DNA from: Alphaproteobacteria bacterium
GTDB taxonomy: Bacteria > Pseudomonadota > Alphaproteobacteria > UBA9219
Assembly (NCBI GenBank): GCA_028866275.1
Contig: JAGWIK010000003.1
Span: 60,536 to 124,535, forward strand
Reading direction: 5' to 3'
Length of the DNA stretch: 64,000 nucleotides
Position 1 is the stretch's first letter, and every line of letters starts with the position of its first letter. Positions 46,552 through 56,412 of this stretch are shown in pieces. A model generated the notes under the pieces. That model was not told where the DNA came from. It made no database searches and saw only the letters and a program-made list of their open reading frames with translations. Position numbers and translations under genes: made by a program.

Positions 46552-46580
46552 ACAAACAAAAAGCGCGCCAACGGCGCGCT
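46552..46580 (-). terminator. Rho-independent terminator of the 61-aa gene
   Basis: On the minus strand, AGCGCGCC-GTT-GGCGCGCT followed by TTTTTGTTTG, 34 bp after the small gene's stop. Confidence 0.88.
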
Positions 46581-46614
46581 TCATGCAGCAAAACACATCA
46601 ACGGCAAGATCGCA

Positions 46615-46800
46615 TCACCCCAGGGTCATTCCCTTGCGGTGCATGGGGCCAGATGAGGGAGCTTTTTGCCTACGCCCCATATCGATACTGCCCACCAACC
46701 GGCCTCCAGCCAAATCCAAGGCCGCATAGCCCACAGGCACGGCCACAGGAGGGGCGAATTTACCCTTGGCAGAAGCTTGATCAACAACTGGAGACAACAT
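46615..46800 (-). CDS. 61-aa orphan protein with strong expression signals
   Basis: No family recognised. The ATG at 46800 has a near-perfect GGAGG 5 nt upstream, an A+T-rich leader before it and a strong terminator after it, so this is an independent monocistronic unit. The product (starting LSPVVDQASAKGKFAPPVAV and ending SGPMHRKGMTLG) is basic, with no membrane segment and a VPVGYAALDLAGGRLVGSI strand-like middle. Codon use is less G+C-rich than neighbours (GTT, TCT, GGT, AAA), as in highly expressed or recently acquired genes. It may be a small ribosome- or nucleic-acid-binding protein, but that is a guess. Confidence 0.6.
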   Translation of the reverse strand: MLSPVVDQASAKGKFAPPVAVPVGYAALDLAGGRLVGSIDMGRRQKAPSSGPMHRKGMTLG

Positions 46801-46879
46801 ATCAACCTCCATCAATAAAAATAATTTTGACTACATTTTCATTAAATCACCGAAACATTAACACGGGGTAAATTACGCG

Positions 46880-48274
46880 TTAATCGGCTTTATCTTTGTC
46901 TGCCAAAGGGTTGGCGCGCCGCATCACGGCGGCGAAAAACCCGTCCGTATTGTGTTTGGCGGGCGTCAGAGCCAGATAATCGGCCCCGTCCAGCCCGCAA
47001 GGTTCAAGCGTGAAATCCGCATGCGTCGCCAAAAACGCGGCGATCTGATTTTCATTTTCATCCGGCATCAACGAACAGGTCGAATAAATCAACCGCCCGC
47101 CGGGCCGCACCAGGCGCGCCGCGCTGTCCAGAATCTGGCCTTGCGTTTTGACCAATGCCTCCAGCCCCGGCCCCAAGGCGCGCCACCGCGCATCGGGGTT
47201 ACGCCGCCATGTACCCGTGCCGCCGCACGGGGCGTCGACCAGGACGCGGTCGAAACTGGTTTTATGTTTTTTCACCCACGGATCGCGTTCGCTGGACAAC
47301 ACGCGTGTTTCGACATTCTGCACGCCGGCGCGGCGCAACCGTTCGGCACCCGCTTTTAACCTGCCCGCCATCACGTCGCAGGCGACGATGCGCCCCGTGT
47401 TCTGCATCGTCGCCGCGATGGCCAAAGTCTTGCCGCACGCGCCCGCGCAAAAATCGACGATACGTTCGCCCGGCCGCGCATCCACGACGGCGGCGATCAT
47501 TTGCGACCCTTCATCCTGAATATCGACCAAGCCTTCTTTCAGCATCGGCAACGCATTCAACGCGGGCCGGTCGAACACGCGCACGCCCCACGGCGACAGG
47601 GCGCATAGTTCGGCACGGAACCCGGCCTGTTGCAATTGCGCCAGAATATCGTCGCGCGTCGCCTTCAAAATATTGACGCGCAGATCAAGCGGCGCGGGTT
47701 CCAGCATCGCGCGCATTTCACGCATGAAATTCGCACTGAATTTTTCGCGCAAAATCGGCGCGACGTCCGGCGGGCATTCGACGCGCACATCGTCCGGCAT
47801 ATCCGGATGTTCAACCGTGCCGCCGTCAATTTTACCCAAAAAATCGCGTTCGGCGTCCGACAAAACCGCGGGCGCGAATTTGCCGCCGCTGCACAATTCA
47901 TCGACCGTCTTTGCCGCCGTGTTTTCGCCCAACACCATCCATGCCAGCGCGCGCAGGCGGCATAGCCTGTCATTCCGGCGTAAGCCGGAATCCAGTTCTG
48001 CCTTTTCCGTTTGTGTAGGCCCATTTTCTGGATCCCGGCCTTCGCCGGGATGACAAGAATTAGATCGCTCAATTATGCGTTCCAACCACCAATCCAGCCG
48101 CGCCTGATGCCGCATCACGGTATAAAGCCGCGTCGACACGGCGGCGCGATCCTTGCTGCCCATATAACGCCGCGCGCGGAAATAGGCCGACGTCAAGGCA
48201 TCGGCGGCCCGTGGCGTCGCGGCAATGCTTTCCAGCAATTCAATCGTGGCTTGAAGGCGCGCGGCAGGGGTCAC
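46880..48274 (-). CDS. rsmB: 16S rRNA (cytosine-C5) methyltransferase RsmB with an in-frame repeat insertion
   Basis: 464 residues. N-terminal NusB-like domain (1-160) and C-terminal Rossmann methyltransferase. The methylase motifs are IVDFCAGACGKTLAIAATM (outline), the motif IV VDAPCGGTGTWRRNPDARW (outline) with its Cys, and the motif VI Cys in LIYSTCSLMPDENENQIAAF (outline). Residues 73-102 (CHPGEGRDPENGP... and ...DSGLRRNDR) are the translation of an 88-bp palindromic repeat, inserted in frame inside the NusB-like domain. The rest aligns well with RsmB, so the enzyme may still fold. It follows the 224-aa gene on the same strand. Confidence 0.9.
   Translation of the reverse strand: MTPAARLQATIELLESIAATPRAADALTSAYFRARRYMGSKDRAAVSTRLYTVMRHQARLDWWLERIIERSNSCHPGEGRDPENGPTQTEKAELDSGLRRNDRLCRLRALAWMVLGENTAAKTVDELCSGGKFAPAVLSDAERDFLGKIDGGTVEHPDMPDDVRVECPPDVAPILREKFSANFMREMRAMLEPAPLDLRVNILKATRDDILAQLQQAGFRAELCALSPWGVRVFDRPALNALPMLKEGLVDIQDEGSQMIAAVVDARPGERIVDFCAGACGKTLAIAATMQNTGRIVACDVMAGRLKAGAERLRRAGVQNVETRVLSSERDPWVKKHKTSFDRVLVDAPCGGTGTWRRNPDARWRALGPGLEALVKTQGQILDSAARLVRPGGRLIYSTCSLMPDENENQIAAFLATHADFTLEPCGLDGADYLALTPAKHNTDGFFAAVMRRANPLADKDKAD
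47968..48055. repeat. REP-like palindromic element inserted in frame in rsmB
   Basis: The left end TGTCATTCCGG...CCGGAATCCAG and right end CTGGATCCCGG...CCGGGATGACA are inverted copies; each folds into its own small hairpin. The ends match the ends of the GIY-YIG cassette (TGTCATTCCG start, GGAA-CC boundary) but without a gene between. The insertion is 88 bp, which with flanking changes keeps the reading frame. Confidence 0.85.
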
Positions 48275-48310
48275 GGCATCACAATCATGTTATGGATTAT
48301 CGTGCCGGTA

Positions 48311-48985
48311 TCAGCCGAATTCGCCCGGCGGCGGGTCGACCGGCACATTCAAATCTTCCAACAACAAATCTTCGTTGGTCAATTTCATCTGGCCGATGGT
48401 GAAATGTTCGGGCGCGCCGACTTCGGGGTCGAACACATCCATTTCGAACGGCGCAATCTTGATGTCGGTTTTGAACAGGGCGTTTTTGAACACGACCGTC
48501 GCCGTCAGCGTGATCAGATTATCGCGGCCAATGCCTTTGTATGTCACCGGCATCAGGCGCGCCGCCACGTCGGCTTTTTCCTTGTCGTTAGCATTGGCAA
48601 GCCAGACGACTTCGTCGGGTTTTTCCACAATGATGAAACGGCCCAATTGCCCGCGCACATAATGGAAAAAGAATTTGGCGTAAGGGATGCAAGTCTTGCG
48701 GTCGATCTTGATCGGCGCGCGTTCGTTGACGCTGTAAATCGGTTCGTTGGTCCAGTTCAACAGGCTGACATCGCCGGGTTTATAAAGGATATAGCGCGTA
48801 TTGGGCGCGGGCAGCGCAGTGTCGGACAAAGCGTAAAATTTGAATTCGTCGTAAAAAGGCAGGTCTGCGACCTGCGCAATCACCTTGCCGTCGGTTAAAG
48901 TGACGGGCGCGATGTCGTCGGCAATGTCGGCCAGCAGTTTCTGCGTCGCCGCAGGATCGAGCGTCTGGAAAGCGAGATCAATCAT
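48311..48985 (-). CDS. Uncharacterised 224-aa protein
   Basis: Not recognised. The ATG at 48985 begins MIDLAFQTLDPAATQKLLAD (outline). The protein is soluble with no signal peptide. Visible blocks include FYDEFKFYALSD, RYILYKPGDVSLLNWTNEPI (outline), KTCIPYAKFFFHYVRGQLGRF (outline) and ALFKTDIKIAPFEMDVFDPE (outline). The even spacing of beta-strands suggests a compact beta-rich fold. An in-frame upstream ATG lacks support. It precedes rsmB on the same strand, with a 36-bp gap. Confidence 0.65.
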   Translation of the reverse strand: MIDLAFQTLDPAATQKLLADIADDIAPVTLTDGKVIAQVADLPFYDEFKFYALSDTALPAPNTRYILYKPGDVSLLNWTNEPIYSVNERAPIKIDRKTCIPYAKFFFHYVRGQLGRFIIVEKPDEVVWLANANDKEKADVAARLMPVTYKGIGRDNLITLTATVVFKNALFKTDIKIAPFEMDVFDPEVGAPEHFTIGQMKLTNEDLLLEDLNVPVDPPPGEFG

Positions 48986-49189
48986 GGAAAACCCGTAAAA
49001 AAAGAAACAACCGCCCTGCCTATAAGCCCGCAAATGACCGGGGGCAAGATTTTTAGCCAAAGCCCGGCGAAAATACCCGATATGTCCTATTAAATCCTTA
49101 ATAAAAACGCGAAGTTCAGTTGCATAAGGCGCGCCGCTTTGCTATCTGGAACCCGCCATTGTCCAAGAACCCATCCGGAAGCCCGCCTC
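48986..49189. other. Divergent promoter region between the 224-aa gene and atpH
   Basis: About 200 bp; A+T-rich near 49090-49120. It contains the putative atpH promoter and nothing else that I can identify. Confidence 0.4.
49120..49147 (+). promoter_or_regulatory. Putative promoter of atpH-atpA
   Basis: TTGCAT (49120-49125) and CTATCT (49142-49147) with a 16-bp spacer, 42 bp before the atpH GTG. Confidence 0.4.
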
Positions 49190-49786
49190 GTGTCACAAAC
49201 ACCCGCCCTGTCTCCCGCGACAAAGACCCCGATTATCGGCGAAGAAGCTATTTTGGCCCGCCGTTACGCCGGCGCGCTGTATGATCTTGCCGCCGAACAA
49301 AAGGCCGCAGATGCCGTCGACGCCGATATGCGCGGTTTGCGCACCATATGGCAGGAATGCCCCGAATGGCGCGCCATTGCCACCGATCCGCGCTTAACCA
49401 ACGATGAAATGGCGGCGGCCGCCGACCGCGTTGCCGCTATCGCGGGTCTTAACGCCTTGACCGCCCAGTTTTTGCGCCGCGTCGCGCTGAACCGCCGCCT
49501 GTCCGCTTTGCCCCTGATGATCGAGGATTATCTCGACATCGTCGCCACCCACCGCGGTGAACATCGGGTTACCGCCGTGGCGGCGCACGCCCTGACCGCG
49601 GAACAACATAACGCGCTGACATCCGCGATAGCTCGGGCGCTGGGCGGCAAAGTCGAATTGACGGTCACGCAGGACGCCTCGATCATGGGCGGCGTCATCG
49701 TCAAAATCGGGTCAAATCTTATCGACGCGTCCATCAAATCACGGCTTGAACGGCTTGAACGGGCATTGCTCGCAGGCGCGGCATAA
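49190..49786 (+). CDS. atpH: ATP synthase delta subunit
   Basis: 198 residues from the GTG at 49190 (GGAAG 11 nt upstream). The F1 delta subunit connects the alpha3beta3 head to the peripheral stalk. It has [20 protein letters not shown] (outline), [20 protein letters not shown] (outline) and the C-terminal motif [25 protein letters not shown] (outline). Alternative start: ATG at 49139. atpA follows with a 32-bp gap. Confidence 0.95.
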   Translation: MSQTPALSPATKTPIIGEEAILARRYAGALYDLAAEQKAADAVDADMRGLRTIWQECPEWRAIATDPRLTNDEMAAAADRVAAIAGLNALTAQFLRRVALNRRLSALPLMIEDYLDIVATHRGEHRVTAVAAHALTAEQHNALTSAIARALGGKVELTVTQDASIMGGVIVKIGSNLIDASIKSRLERLERALLAGAA

Positions 49787-49818
49787 CAACGATACCAACA
49801 CGGCAAGGAGCTTCTTTC

Positions 49819-51348
49819 ATGGATATTCGGGTTTCGGAAATTTCCTCGGTTCTTAAACAGCAGATCGCCGGCTTCGACATGCCCACCGAAATGGCGGAAG
49901 TCGGACAGGTTCTGTCTGTCGGCGACGGCGTGGCGCGCGTTTACGGGCTGGACAATGTCTGCGCCGGGGAAATGGTCGAATTCGCCAGCGGCGAAAAAGG
50001 CATGGCCCTGAACCTTGAAACCGACAATGTCGGCGTCGTCATTTTCGGCCAGGACAGCGGCATTCGCGAAGGCGACGCCGTCAAGCGTACCGGCGCCATC
50101 GTCGAAGCCCCCGTCGGCAAAGGCCTTTTGGGCCGCGTCGTCGACGCGCTGGGCAACCCCATCGACGGCAAAGGCCCGCTGACGGATGTCAAGCTGACGC
50201 GCGTGGAAGTCAAAGCCCCCGGCATCATCCCGCGCAAATCGGTGTCGGAACCGATGCAGACGGGCATCAAGGCCATCGACGCGCTGGTTCCCATCGGCCG
50301 CGGCCAACGCGAATTGATCATCGGCGACCGCCAGACCGGCAAAACCGCCGTCGTCCTCGACACCTTCATCAACCAAAAAGCCGTCAATAAAGGCGCGGAC
50401 GAATCCAAAAAACTGTACTGCATTTATGTCGCCATCGGGCAGAAACGCTCGACCGTGGCGCAGATTGTCAAAACGCTCGAAGAATCCGGCGCGATGGAAT
50501 ATTCCATCGTCGTCGCCGCCACGGCGTCGGAACCCGCGCCGTTGCAGTTTCTGGCGCCCTATACCGCCTGCGCAATGGGCGAATTTTTCCGCGACAACGG
50601 CATGCACGCGCTGATCGTTTACGACGATCTGTCGAAACAGGCCGTGGCGTATCGCCAGATGTCGCTGCTGCTGCGCCGCCCGCCAGGCCGCGAAGCCTAT
50701 CCGGGCGACGTGTTCTATCTGCATTCGCGCCTGCTGGAACGCGCGGCGAAAATGAATGACGACCACGGCGGCGGGTCGTTGACCGCCTTGCCGATGATCG
50801 AAACCCAGGCGGGTGACGTGTCGGCCTATATCCCGACCAATGTGATTTCGATCACCGACGGGCAAATCTTCCTTGAAACCGGCTTGTTTTATAAGGGCGT
50901 GCGCCCGGCCATCAATGTCGGCCTGTCGGTCAGCCGCGTCGGTTCGGCAGCCCAGATCAAGGCGATGAAGCAGGTCGCGGGTTCCATCAAGCTGGAGCTG
51001 GCGCAATTCCGCGAAATGGAAGCCTTTTCGCAGTTTTCGTCCGACCTCGACCCCACGACGCAGAAATTGCTGGCCCGCGGCCGCCGCCTGACCGAACTGC
51101 TGAAACAACCGCAATACGCGCCGCAAGCGGTCGAAGAACAGGTCTGCGTAATCTATGCGGGCGTCAAAGGCTATCTCGACACCATCAAGGTCGAAGACGT
51201 GCAACGTTTCGAAAAGGGCCTGCTGCACGAATTGCGCACCGCCGGCACCGCCATTCTGGAAGCCGTCCGCAACGACAAGCAGATCAAACCGGAAACCGAG
51301 GAAAAACTGAAGGCGTTGCTGACAACCTACGTCAAACTGTTCGCCTGA
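49819..51348 (+). CDS. atpA: ATP synthase alpha subunit
   Basis: 509 residues, family length. Non-catalytic nucleotide-binding subunit of F1. P-loop [10 protein letters not shown], the Arg finger in [10 protein letters not shown], and [20 protein letters not shown] (outline). The N-terminal helix binds delta. AGGAG precedes the ATG. The normal operon continues atpG-atpD-atpC, but here a terminator follows 23 bp after the stop and the next gene is a transporter. Confidence 0.98.
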   Translation: MDIRVSEISSVLKQQIAGFDMPTEMAEVGQVLSVGDGVARVYGLDNVCAGEMVEFASGEKGMALNLETDNVGVVIFGQDSGIREGDAVKRTGAIVEAPVGKGLLGRVVDALGNPIDGKGPLTDVKLTRVEVKAPGIIPRKSVSEPMQTGIKAIDALVPIGRGQRELIIGDRQTGKTAVVLDTFINQKAVNKGADESKKLYCIYVAIGQKRSTVAQIVKTLEESGAMEYSIVVAATASEPAPLQFLAPYTACAMGEFFRDNGMHALIVYDDLSKQAVAYRQMSLLLRRPPGREAYPGDVFYLHSRLLERAAKMNDDHGGGSLTALPMIETQAGDVSAYIPTNVISITDGQIFLETGLFYKGVRPAINVGLSVSRVGSAAQIKAMKQVAGSIKLELAQFREMEAFSQFSSDLDPTTQKLLARGRRLTELLKQPQYAPQAVEEQVCVIYAGVKGYLDTIKVEDVQRFEKGLLHELRTAGTAILEAVRNDKQIKPETEEKLKALLTTYVKLFA

Positions 51349-51370
51349 GGTTCTTCCCGCCTGTCACAAG

Positions 51371-51398
51371 AAAAGGGCGTCGCAAGGCGCCCTTTTTT
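51371..51398 (+). terminator. Rho-independent terminator after atpA
   Basis: AAAGGGCG-TCGCAAGG-CGCCCTTT stem followed by TTT. It closes the atpH-atpA unit. Confidence 0.9.
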
Positions 51399-51472
51399 AT
51401 CGGGCTTTCCTCTCGCTTTCGCCGCATTATTCACGTAACCAACACAATTCAAACCAACCCGTCCCTACCCCC

Positions 51473-52375
51473 GTGTCCGCCACCACCCACCACTATGCCC
51501 GCGCCGCCGCCTTTGCCCTGACGGGGTTCACGCTGTGGTCGATCAGCGATGCGCTGCTGAAGCTGGCCCGCACAGCGGGCGCATCCGAAGGCGAGGCCAT
51601 GCTGATCAGCGGGATCAGCGGCATGATGGTTCTGTTCGTAATCGCGGCACTGCGCGGCCAGGTGCGCAAATTACAACCGCATAAATGGACGGGGCTGCTC
51701 GCGCTGGGCATTTGCCAATGCTCGGCCTTCGTGTTCTGGCTTGTGGCGTTGCCGCATATGCTTCTGGTCAAGCTGTACGCCGTTGCTTTCATGACGCCGA
51801 TGACGGTGGCGAGCCTCGCCGCCCTGTTCCTGAAAGAACATCTGGGCATCAGCCGCGCCACCGCCATTGTCGTCGGTTTTGCAGGCGTCATCGTCGCGCT
51901 CAACCCGGTGACGATCGTCCGCCACCACGACGCGTGGATTTATTACGGCGCGGCCGCGCTCAGCATGCTGGGCACCGCCGCACAAATGCTGACCCTGCGC
52001 GTGGTGTCGCGCAACGAAAGCAGCGAATGTACCGCTTTTTACCCGCGTTCTGTTTTACTGATCGCGGGCGCCGTGGCCTGCGCGGGCGGCGGGTTTCCGG
52101 CCATGACGCCGCCGGTCTTTCTTGAAATCTGCGGATCCGGAGCGTTGGCCAGCATCGGCTGGGCCCTGATGTCGCAGGCCTATAAAAACGCGCCCGCCGC
52201 CGCCGTCGCGCCGTTCCATTATTCCCAGATGCTGACGGGCGCTTTTCTCGGTTATTTGATCTGGGACAGCAGGCCCGATATATGGCTGGTCATGGGATCG
52301 GCTATCATCATCGGGTCAGGCGTTTACCTGATCCTCCACGAACGCCGCGCCAGCCGCACGATGATAAGAGGATGA
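51473..52375 (+). CDS. EamA/DMT-family transporter
   Basis: 300 residues starting at a GTG. There are ten hydrophobic segments in two five-helix repeats, the drug/metabolite-transporter arrangement (FALTGFTLWSISDALLKLAR in outline for the first and WIYYGAAALSMLGTAAQML for the sixth). Substrate unknown; relatives export metabolites such as amino acids or riboflavin. It has the position where atpG would be expected. It ends 3 bp before the convergent etfA stop. Confidence 0.88.
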   Translation: MSATTHHYARAAAFALTGFTLWSISDALLKLARTAGASEGEAMLISGISGMMVLFVIAALRGQVRKLQPHKWTGLLALGICQCSAFVFWLVALPHMLLVKLYAVAFMTPMTVASLAALFLKEHLGISRATAIVVGFAGVIVALNPVTIVRHHDAWIYYGAAALSMLGTAAQMLTLRVVSRNESSECTAFYPRSVLLIAGAVACAGGGFPAMTPPVFLEICGSGALASIGWALMSQAYKNAPAAAVAPFHYSQMLTGAFLGYLIWDSRPDIWLVMGSAIIIGSGVYLILHERRASRTMIRG

Positions 52376-52378
52376 ACG

Positions 52379-53311
52379 TCAAAGTTTCGACGTCAACGCC
52401 GGAACGACATCGAACAAATCCCCGACAATCCCATAATCGGCCACCGCGAAAATCGGCGCGTCGGGGTCTTTGTTAATCGCGACGATCACTTTACTGCCCT
52501 TCATCCCGGCCAGATGCTGAATGGCGCCCGAAATGCCGGCGGCGATATATAAATCCGGCGCGACGACCTTGCCGGTTTGCCCGACCTGATAATCGTTCGG
52601 CACATAGCCCGCATCGACCGCGGCGCGCGACGCGCCCACAGCGGCGCCCAGCTTGTCGGCCAAAGGCTCGATCACCATTTTGAAATTTTCGCCCGACCCG
52701 ACGCCGCGCCCGCCCGACACGACAATACGCGCCGCCGTCAATTCGGGCCGTTCCGATTTCGACAATTCCGCCCCGACGAAAGCCGACAACCCCGCATCGC
52801 CCGCGCCATCGACGGCCTTGACCGCCGCATTGCCGCCCGTCGCCGTCGCCGCGTCGAACGCGGTGCTGCGCACGGTGATGAATTTGATTTTGTCTGTCGA
52901 TTTGACCGTAGCAATGGCGTTGCCCGCATAAATCGGGCGCACGAATGTATCGGTGCCTTCAATCGCGATGATGTCCGACACTACGGCGCAATCGCACAAC
53001 CCCGCCGCGCGCGGCAAAATGTTTTTGCCGAAGCTTGTCGCGGGCGCAAGGATATGCGCATAAGACGGCGCAAGTTTGGCGACCAGCGCCGCGACATTTT
53101 CAGCCAGAAAATTGGCATAGGCCGCGTTGTCGGCATGCAGGACTTCGGCGATGCCTGTAACAGCCGCCGCTTCCGCCGCCACGGCGGCGCAATTCTGCCC
53201 CGCGACCAAAACCGCAACAGGCGCGCCCAATTTCGCCGCCGCCGCAATCGTATGCAACGTCGACGGTTTCAAATGCGCGTTATCATGTTCGGCAAGAATA
53301 AGCGTGGTCAT
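52379..53311 (-). CDS. etfA: Electron transfer flavoprotein alpha subunit
   Basis: 310 residues. With EtfB it carries electrons from acyl-CoA dehydrogenases to ETF:ubiquinone oxidoreductase. The FAD-binding C-terminal domain is clear: VVSGGRGVGSGENFKMVIEP (outline), GASRAAVDAGYVPNDYQVGQTGK (outline), YIAAGISGAIQHLAGM and INKDPDAPIF. It follows etfB by 1 bp. Confidence 0.96.
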   Translation of the reverse strand: MTTLILAEHDNAHLKPSTLHTIAAAAKLGAPVAVLVAGQNCAAVAAEAAAVTGIAEVLHADNAAYANFLAENVAALVAKLAPSYAHILAPATSFGKNILPRAAGLCDCAVVSDIIAIEGTDTFVRPIYAGNAIATVKSTDKIKFITVRSTAFDAATATGGNAAVKAVDGAGDAGLSAFVGAELSKSERPELTAARIVVSGGRGVGSGENFKMVIEPLADKLGAAVGASRAAVDAGYVPNDYQVGQTGKVVAPDLYIAAGISGAIQHLAGMKGSKVIVAINKDPDAPIFAVADYGIVGDLFDVVPALTSKL

Positions 53312-53312
53312 A

Positions 53313-54062
53313 TCAGATCACCTTGGCTTCGTTCTTCAATTTGTCGATCAACGTATCGACATCGGGAACCTTGATCCCGCCTTTGCGCACCGGCGGCGGT
53401 TCGACTTTCAACACTTGCAAGGTCGGCGTCACATCGACGTCCAGTTCGGCCAGCGTCATCGTTTCCAGCGGCTTTTTCTTCGCCTTCATGATATTGGGCA
53501 GCGACGCGTAGCGCGGTTCGTTCAACCGCAAATCGGTCGTCACCACGGCGGGCAGTTTCAACGCCACGGTTTCCAGCCCGCCGTCGATTTCGCGCGTGAC
53601 ATGGGCCTTGTCGCCCGCGATATCGACCTTCGACGCAAAGGTGCCCTGCGGCCAGCCCAGCATGGCCGCCAGAATGGGGCCGGTCTGGCTGCTGTCGTTA
53701 TCGATGGCCTGTTTGCCCATGATGACAAGACCGGGTTGTTCCTTGTCGATAATTTTCTTCAAGGCGCGCGCGACGCCCAATGATTGAATTTCGCCCTCGA
53801 CGGCAATATAAATCGCGCGATCAACGCCCATCGCCATGGCGGTGCGCAGCGTTTCCTGCGCCTGCGTCGGGCCGAACGTCACCGCGACGACCTCGCTGGC
53901 GATGCCTTTTTCCTTAAGCCGCACGGCTTCTTCGACGGCGATTTCGTCGAACGGATTCATCGACATTTTGACATTTTGCGTTTCGACGCCCGACCCATCC
54001 GCCTTGATGCGGATTTTGACGTTGTAATCGATGACGCGTTTGACGGTAACGAGAATTTTCAT
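53313..54062 (-). CDS. etfB: Electron transfer flavoprotein beta subunit
   Basis: 249 residues from the ATG at 54062. It starts [20 protein letters not shown] (outline), contains [21 protein letters not shown] (outline) and [20 protein letters not shown] (outline), and binds AMP structurally. A longer in-frame start at 54146 lies in the pnp terminator and is rejected. Transcribed with etfA. Confidence 0.96.
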   Translation of the reverse strand: MKILVTVKRVIDYNVKIRIKADGSGVETQNVKMSMNPFDEIAVEEAVRLKEKGIASEVVAVTFGPTQAQETLRTAMAMGVDRAIYIAVEGEIQSLGVARALKKIIDKEQPGLVIMGKQAIDNDSSQTGPILAAMLGWPQGTFASKVDIAGDKAHVTREIDGGLETVALKLPAVVTTDLRLNEPRYASLPNIMKAKKKPLETMTLAELDVDVTPTLQVLKVEPPPVRKGGIKVPDVDTLIDKLKNEAKVI

Positions 54063-54137
54063 AGCAAGACGGGGCTGGGCGTTTAAGTGTCGGATAGAAG
54101 CTAACGGTCTTGAGGGATTCCTGCAAGATATTGAGGC

Positions 54138-54177
54138 AAAAAACAAAACCGGCGTTGCCTTTCGGCAACGCCGGTTT
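54138..54177 (-). terminator. Rho-independent terminator of pnp
   Basis: On the minus strand, AAACCGGCGTTGCC-GAAA-GGCAACGCCGGTTT followed by TGTTTTTTG. The 14-bp stem is perfect and lies between pnp and etfB. Confidence 0.92.
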
Positions 54178-54194
54178 CTTTAAAACAACCGTAT

Positions 54195-56306
54195 TTAACC
54201 CGCTTTCTGCAGGTCTTCGCCGGTCGCCTGATCCACGGCCTTCATCGACAATTTAACCTTGCCGCGGTCGTCCATGCCCAGAACCTTGACGCGAACTTCA
54301 TCGCCGACTTTCAGGAAGTCGGAAACCTTGTCGATGCGCTGCGGCTTGATTTCGGAGATATGAACCAACCCGTCCTTCGACCCCAGGAAGTTCACAAAAG
54401 CGCCGAAATCGACGACTTTTACGACCTTGCCGACATAGACCTTGCCGACTTCGGCTTCGGCGACGATGCCCTTGATCCAGTTAATGGCGGCATCGGCGGC
54501 GTTCTGATCGGTCGCGGCGACCTTGATCGTGCCGTCGTCTTCGATATCGACCTTGGCGCCCGTGGTTTCGCAAATTTCGCGAATGACCTTGCCGCCCGTG
54601 CCGATGATTTCACGGATTTTATCCTTGGGCACCGAGAAGGTCGTGATGCGCGGCGCATTCTGGTTCACGCCGTCGCGGGCCGTATTGATCGCCTTGGCCA
54701 TTTCGCCAAGAATATGCATGCGGCCTTGCTGGGCCTGACCCAGCGCGATGCGCATGATTTCCTCGGTGATGGACGTAATCTTGATGTCCATCTGCAAGGA
54801 CGTCACGCCTTTTTCCGTACCGGCAACCTTGAAATCCATGTCGCCGAGATGGTCTTCGTCGCCAAGAATATCGGTCAAAACCGCAAAGCCGCGATCTTCC
54901 TTGATCAAACCCATGGCGATACCGGCCACAGGCGCCGGCATCGGAACGCCCGCATCCATTAACGACAAGGACGAACCGCACACCGTCGCCATCGAGGATG
55001 ACCCGTTGGATTCGGTGATTTCCGACACCACGCGGATGGTATAGGGGAATTTATCCTTGGCCGGAAGCAACGGATGCACCGCGCGCCACGCCAATTTGCC
55101 GTGACCGATTTCGCGGCGGCCGGGGCTGCCCATGCGGCCGGTTTCGCCGACCGAATAGGGCGGGAAATTGTAATGCAGCATGAAATGTTCGCGATAATCG
55201 CCGGTCAGCGCGTCGATGATCTGTTCATCCTGCCCGGTGCCGAGCGTGGTGACGACCAGAGCCTGCGTTTCGCCGCGCGTGAACAAGGCCGACCCGTGGG
55301 CGCGCGGCAGAACGCCGACTTCGCACACGATGGGGCGCACTGTTTTCGTGTCGCGGCCGTCGATGCGCTTGCCGCTGTCCAGAATCATGCCGCGGACATG
55401 GTCATATTGCAGCTGTTCGATGCCTTCGGCGACATGGCCGGGAGCGAATTCGTCGGCGGCAATCGCAGCCTTGGCTTTGGCCTTGGCGGCGTCGAGCTTG
55501 GCATAGCGCGCCTGCTTGGCGGTTTCGTTATAGGCCGCGGCGATGTCCGCGCCGATTTCGGCCTTCAAACGCGCCTGCAAAGCCTTTTTGTCATAGGCGG
55601 GCGGCGGCAGATCGCGCGGTTCCTTGGCCGCCATTTCCGCCAGACCGATGATCAGATCGATGACAGGCTGGAAATTCTTGTGGCCGAACATCACGGCGTC
55701 GAGCATGACGCTTTCCGTCAATTCATGCGCTTCCGATTCCACCATCAACACGCCTTCTTTGGTGCCGGCGACGACGAGATCGAGTTTGGAGCCTTCCTGT
55801 TGCGCCATGGTCGGGTTCAGCAGGAACTGACCGTCCTTATAACCAACGCGCGCCGCGCCGATGGGGCCGAGGAAAGGAATGCCCGAAATGGTCAAGGCGG
55901 CGGAACAGCCGATCATGGCGACGATATCGGGATCGTTTTCCAGATCATGGCTCAATACCGTGGCGATCACCTGCGTGTCGCACAGATAGCCTTCGGGGAA
56001 CAGCGGACGAATGGGACGGTCGATCAGGCGGCTGACCAGCGTTTCCTTTTCGGTCGGACGGCCTTCGCGCTTGAAATAACCGCCCGGAATTTTACCGGCG
56101 GCGAAAGTTTTTTCCTGATAATTGACGGTCAGGGGGAAGAAATCCTGCCCTTCCTTGGGTTTTTGCGCGCCGACGACGGTGCACAGGACGGTGGTGCCGC
56201 CGAGGGTCGCCATCACGGCGCCGTCGGCCTGGCGGGCGATGCGCCCGGTTTCGAGGGTCAGTTTGTGGCCGCCCCAATCCATTTCCTTACGATAAACCTG
56301 AAACAT
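54195..56306 (-). CDS. pnp: Polyribonucleotide nucleotidyltransferase (PNPase)
   Basis: 703 residues from the ATG at 56306. A 3'-5' phosphorolytic exoribonuclease of the degradosome. Two RNase PH-like domains (residues about 10-215 and 310-530; MSPRWRE-like '[20 protein letters not shown]' in outline, [15 protein letters not shown] in the second), an all-alpha linker, a KH domain ([17 protein letters not shown]) and a C-terminal S1 domain ([25 protein letters not shown] in outline). rpsO, normally next to it, is far away in this genome. Confidence 0.97.
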   Translation of the reverse strand: MFQVYRKEMDWGGHKLTLETGRIARQADGAVMATLGGTTVLCTVVGAQKPKEGQDFFPLTVNYQEKTFAAGKIPGGYFKREGRPTEKETLVSRLIDRPIRPLFPEGYLCDTQVIATVLSHDLENDPDIVAMIGCSAALTISGIPFLGPIGAARVGYKDGQFLLNPTMAQQEGSKLDLVVAGTKEGVLMVESEAHELTESVMLDAVMFGHKNFQPVIDLIIGLAEMAAKEPRDLPPPAYDKKALQARLKAEIGADIAAAYNETAKQARYAKLDAAKAKAKAAIAADEFAPGHVAEGIEQLQYDHVRGMILDSGKRIDGRDTKTVRPIVCEVGVLPRAHGSALFTRGETQALVVTTLGTGQDEQIIDALTGDYREHFMLHYNFPPYSVGETGRMGSPGRREIGHGKLAWRAVHPLLPAKDKFPYTIRVVSEITESNGSSSMATVCGSSLSLMDAGVPMPAPVAGIAMGLIKEDRGFAVLTDILGDEDHLGDMDFKVAGTEKGVTSLQMDIKITSITEEIMRIALGQAQQGRMHILGEMAKAINTARDGVNQNAPRITTFSVPKDKIREIIGTGGKVIREICETTGAKVDIEDDGTIKVAATDQNAADAAINWIKGIVAEAEVGKVYVGKVVKVVDFGAFVNFLGSKDGLVHISEIKPQRIDKVSDFLKVGDEVRVKVLGMDDRGKVKLSMKAVDQATGEDLQKAG

Positions 56307-56412
56307 ATGTCTTTTCCTTGTCTTACAGGGCCGAAGCCCCTTCATTAAGTCCCGCCCGGCCCAATGCCCGACGGCCTTCATGCTGCTGTTGCTTCATGAA
56401 TTTGGGGGCTTT

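Noticed and set aside
46441..46656. 71-codon plus-strand frame after dnaK
   Set aside because: It starts inside the dnaK terminator and lies antisense to the better-supported 61-aa gene.
46838..46862. Two TTAA boxes resembling a CtrA site
   Set aside because: The spacing between boxes is 12 bp, not the 7 bp required for TTAA-N7-TTAA.
49528..51228. Long minus-strand open frame (566 codons) opposite atpA
   Set aside because: It is antisense to atpH/atpA, His/Phe/Arg-rich with no family pattern, and explained by high G+C third positions of atpA.
55074..56348. Plus-strand open frame of 424 codons opposite pnp
   Set aside because: Antisense shadow of pnp; composition is unnatural and lacks a ribosome-binding site.
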